NCBI GenBank assembly: GCA_026706505.1
Contig: JAPOYQ010000513.1
Span: 1 to 7,731 of the forward strand
DNA: 7,731 nt
Reading direction: 5' to 3'
Source of the DNA: Gemmatimonadota bacterium
GTDB taxonomy: Bacteria > Latescibacterota > UBA2968 > UBA8231
Each line of letters begins with the position of its first letter. Positions within the stretch are counted from its first letter, which is position 1. The position numbers were made by a program, and so were the translations under genes. The notes beneath the pieces were generated by a model. The model saw only the letters and a list, made by a program, of their open reading frames with translations, did no database searches and was not told the origin of the DNA. Positions 7,177 through 7,731 of this stretch are shown here, piece after piece.

Positions 7177-7224
7177 CTCGTAAAACGATAAAATTTGCGT
7201 TCTAACTGAAATACTTCTCTGAGC

Positions 7225-7247
7225 CTAATGCATTCTCCTCCTTTCCG
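7225..7247 (-). promoter_or_regulatory. Strong SD box followed by two-codon mini-ORF in the leader
   Basis: On the minus strand CGGAAAGGAGGAGA is followed immediately by ATG CAT TAG (7233-7225), about 60 bases upstream of the real start at 7164. The GGAGGAG core recurs exactly 60 bases further upstream at 7295-7301. This could be a leader mini-ORF that influences translation, a standby ribosome site, or a purine-rich binding site; it could also be chance. Confidence 0.3.
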
Positions 7248-7428
7248 CGATTGAGTGGGACAAAAGCCGATCTACTGGGATTTCCCAATCTTTACTCCTC
7301 CAACTGCAAGGTACGAAATTTGAAAATTAAAAATCAAGCAAAATAAAAGGCGGGCGCTTGAGCAGGCGGAACCAAAAGCCAAGCCAAGCATGCACCGGCT
7401 AGCGCTTTACCACGACTAAAACGCTCGT

Positions 7429-7455
7429 TTGCTGCCGCCTTCGATTGGTTATAGT
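7429..7455 (+). promoter_or_regulatory. Possible promoter for the plus-strand lipoprotein gene
   Basis: TATAGT at 7450-7455 matches the sigma-70 minus-10 hexamer in five of six positions. TTGCTG at 7429-7434 is a weak minus-35 candidate with a short 15-base spacer. It would give a leader of roughly 55 bases before ATG 7517. The clade may use a different sigma-factor consensus, so this is tentative. Confidence 0.25.
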
Positions 7456-7504
7456 TTGCTCAACCACGGCTCAGATCGCTCGACTGTCACCCACTTGAGT
7501 CTGC

Positions 7505-7510
7505 AAAGGA
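7505..7510 (+). promoter_or_regulatory. Ribosome binding site of the lipoprotein gene
   Basis: AAAGGA is followed by six bases (ACCGTC) and ATG at 7517. This supports the start of the right-edge gene, which also begins with a lipoprotein signal. Confidence 0.75.
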
Positions 7511-7516
7511 ACCGTC

Positions 7517-7731
7517 ATGTATCGCACCATTGTTTTAATACCGTATTTAGCGCTTAGTTGGGCTCTGTCTGCCTGTACGCCACAAGACCAACCTCCCGCC
7601 GCTATACAGCCACCTTCCGCGCCGGAGCAAGCCGTCCGGCAAATCGCCGTTGCCCAAGTCGGCAGCGATTCTCTTTTCACGGCCGAAGTCGAGCTTCTTC
7701 TTTCTTATTTACTCCCCGGACTACACTACAA
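7517..7731 (+). CDS. Lipoprotein, possibly a SurA/PpiC-type peptidyl-prolyl isomerase (N-terminal 71 residues, runs off right edge)
   Basis: The frame is open from ATG 7517 to the window end. Residues 1-20 (MYRTIVLIPYLALSWALSAC) form a lipoprotein signal with the lipobox LSAC, so Cys20 would be lipidated and the protein attached to a membrane facing the periplasm. A Pro/Gln/Ala-rich linker follows (TPQDQPPAAIQPPSAPEQ). From about residue 43 the sequence IAVAQVGSDSLFTAEVELLL resembles the opening of the N-terminal chaperone domain of SurA, PrsA and PpiC foldases, which usually begin with a hydrophobic-Val-Gly-Asp strand and then a helix. If right, it would help fold exported or outer-membrane proteins, which fits neighbours that are nearly all secreted. 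It is transcribed divergently from them. The lipoprotein call is strong; the foldase call is tentative because the catalytic domain lies outside the window. Confidence 0.8.
   Translation, partial: MYRTIVLIPYLALSWALSACTPQDQPPAAIQPPSAPEQAVRQIAVAQVGSDSLFTAEVELLLSYLLPGLHY

Larger units (their letters stand above)
7165..7516. other. Divergent intergenic region (352 bases) with promoters and leaders for both flanking genes
   Basis: No gene is supported here. The region is clearly richer in A+T than the coding DNA, especially 7311-7350. It must hold the promoters of the minus-strand secreted-protein gene (start 7164) and the plus-strand lipoprotein gene (start 7517). Both starts have nearly the same initiation context (AAAGGAACTGACATG on minus, AAAGGAACCGTCATG on plus). 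A short palindrome, TGGGATTTCCCA, lies at 7276-7287. I see no tRNA, riboswitch class or attachment site that I can name. Confidence 0.7.

Noticed and set aside
7311..7360. A-rich stretch considered as a CRISPR leader, origin or attachment site
   Set aside because: No repeats, iterons, DnaA-box series or tRNA end are present; it is better explained as promoter DNA of the divergent genes.
7471..7680. 69-codon minus-strand frame at the right end
   Set aside because: It is antisense to the lipoprotein gene, which has a better ribosome site, a signal sequence and a lipobox.

Overview
The window (about 58-60% GC by eye, Shine-Dalgarno initiation, signal peptides and a lipobox) looks like a piece of an uncultured Gram-negative bacterium. 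Two encoded proteins end in a 94-residue domain with the FTPNGDxIND motif and a closing APGIYLxRV segment. That is the style of FlgD-Ig-like or CHU_C/type-B C-terminal domains, common in the FCB superphylum and related candidate phyla such as Latescibacterota-like lineages. The taxonomic guess is inference only.

Layout. From 7164 down to 1 every gene runs on the minus strand, in this transcription order: a secreted CBM9-like or DOMON-like protein interrupted by one in-frame TAG (7164-6274); a 35-base hairpin that pairs fully only in the minus-strand RNA (6244-6210); a 620-residue surface protein (6190-4328); a cytoplasmic metallo-beta-lactamase-fold hydrolase (4302-3433); a 706-residue paralogue of the surface protein (3366-1246); and the first 409 codons of a large secreted protein of unknown function (1228 to the window edge). 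Gaps of 25, 66 and 17 bases make the last four genes look like one operon. A 352-base, partly A+T-rich intergenic region (7165-7516) separates this block from a divergent plus-strand lipoprotein gene that begins at 7517 and runs off the right edge. That gene may encode a SurA/PpiC-like periplasmic foldase.

How the genes may work together. Five of the six genes encode exported products, and two are paralogous multidomain surface proteins with a discoidin-like domain and a shared C-terminal domain. The set reads as a cell-surface or envelope module, possibly for glycan binding. The MBL hydrolase is the only gene without an export signal and sits exactly between the two paralogues. Substrates and functions are not determinable from sequence alone. 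The most unusual points are the single TAG inside an otherwise intact reading frame, the strand-specific hairpin, the MBL gene between duplicated surface-protein genes, and a duplicated purine-rich box plus two-codon mini-ORF in the leader of the first gene.
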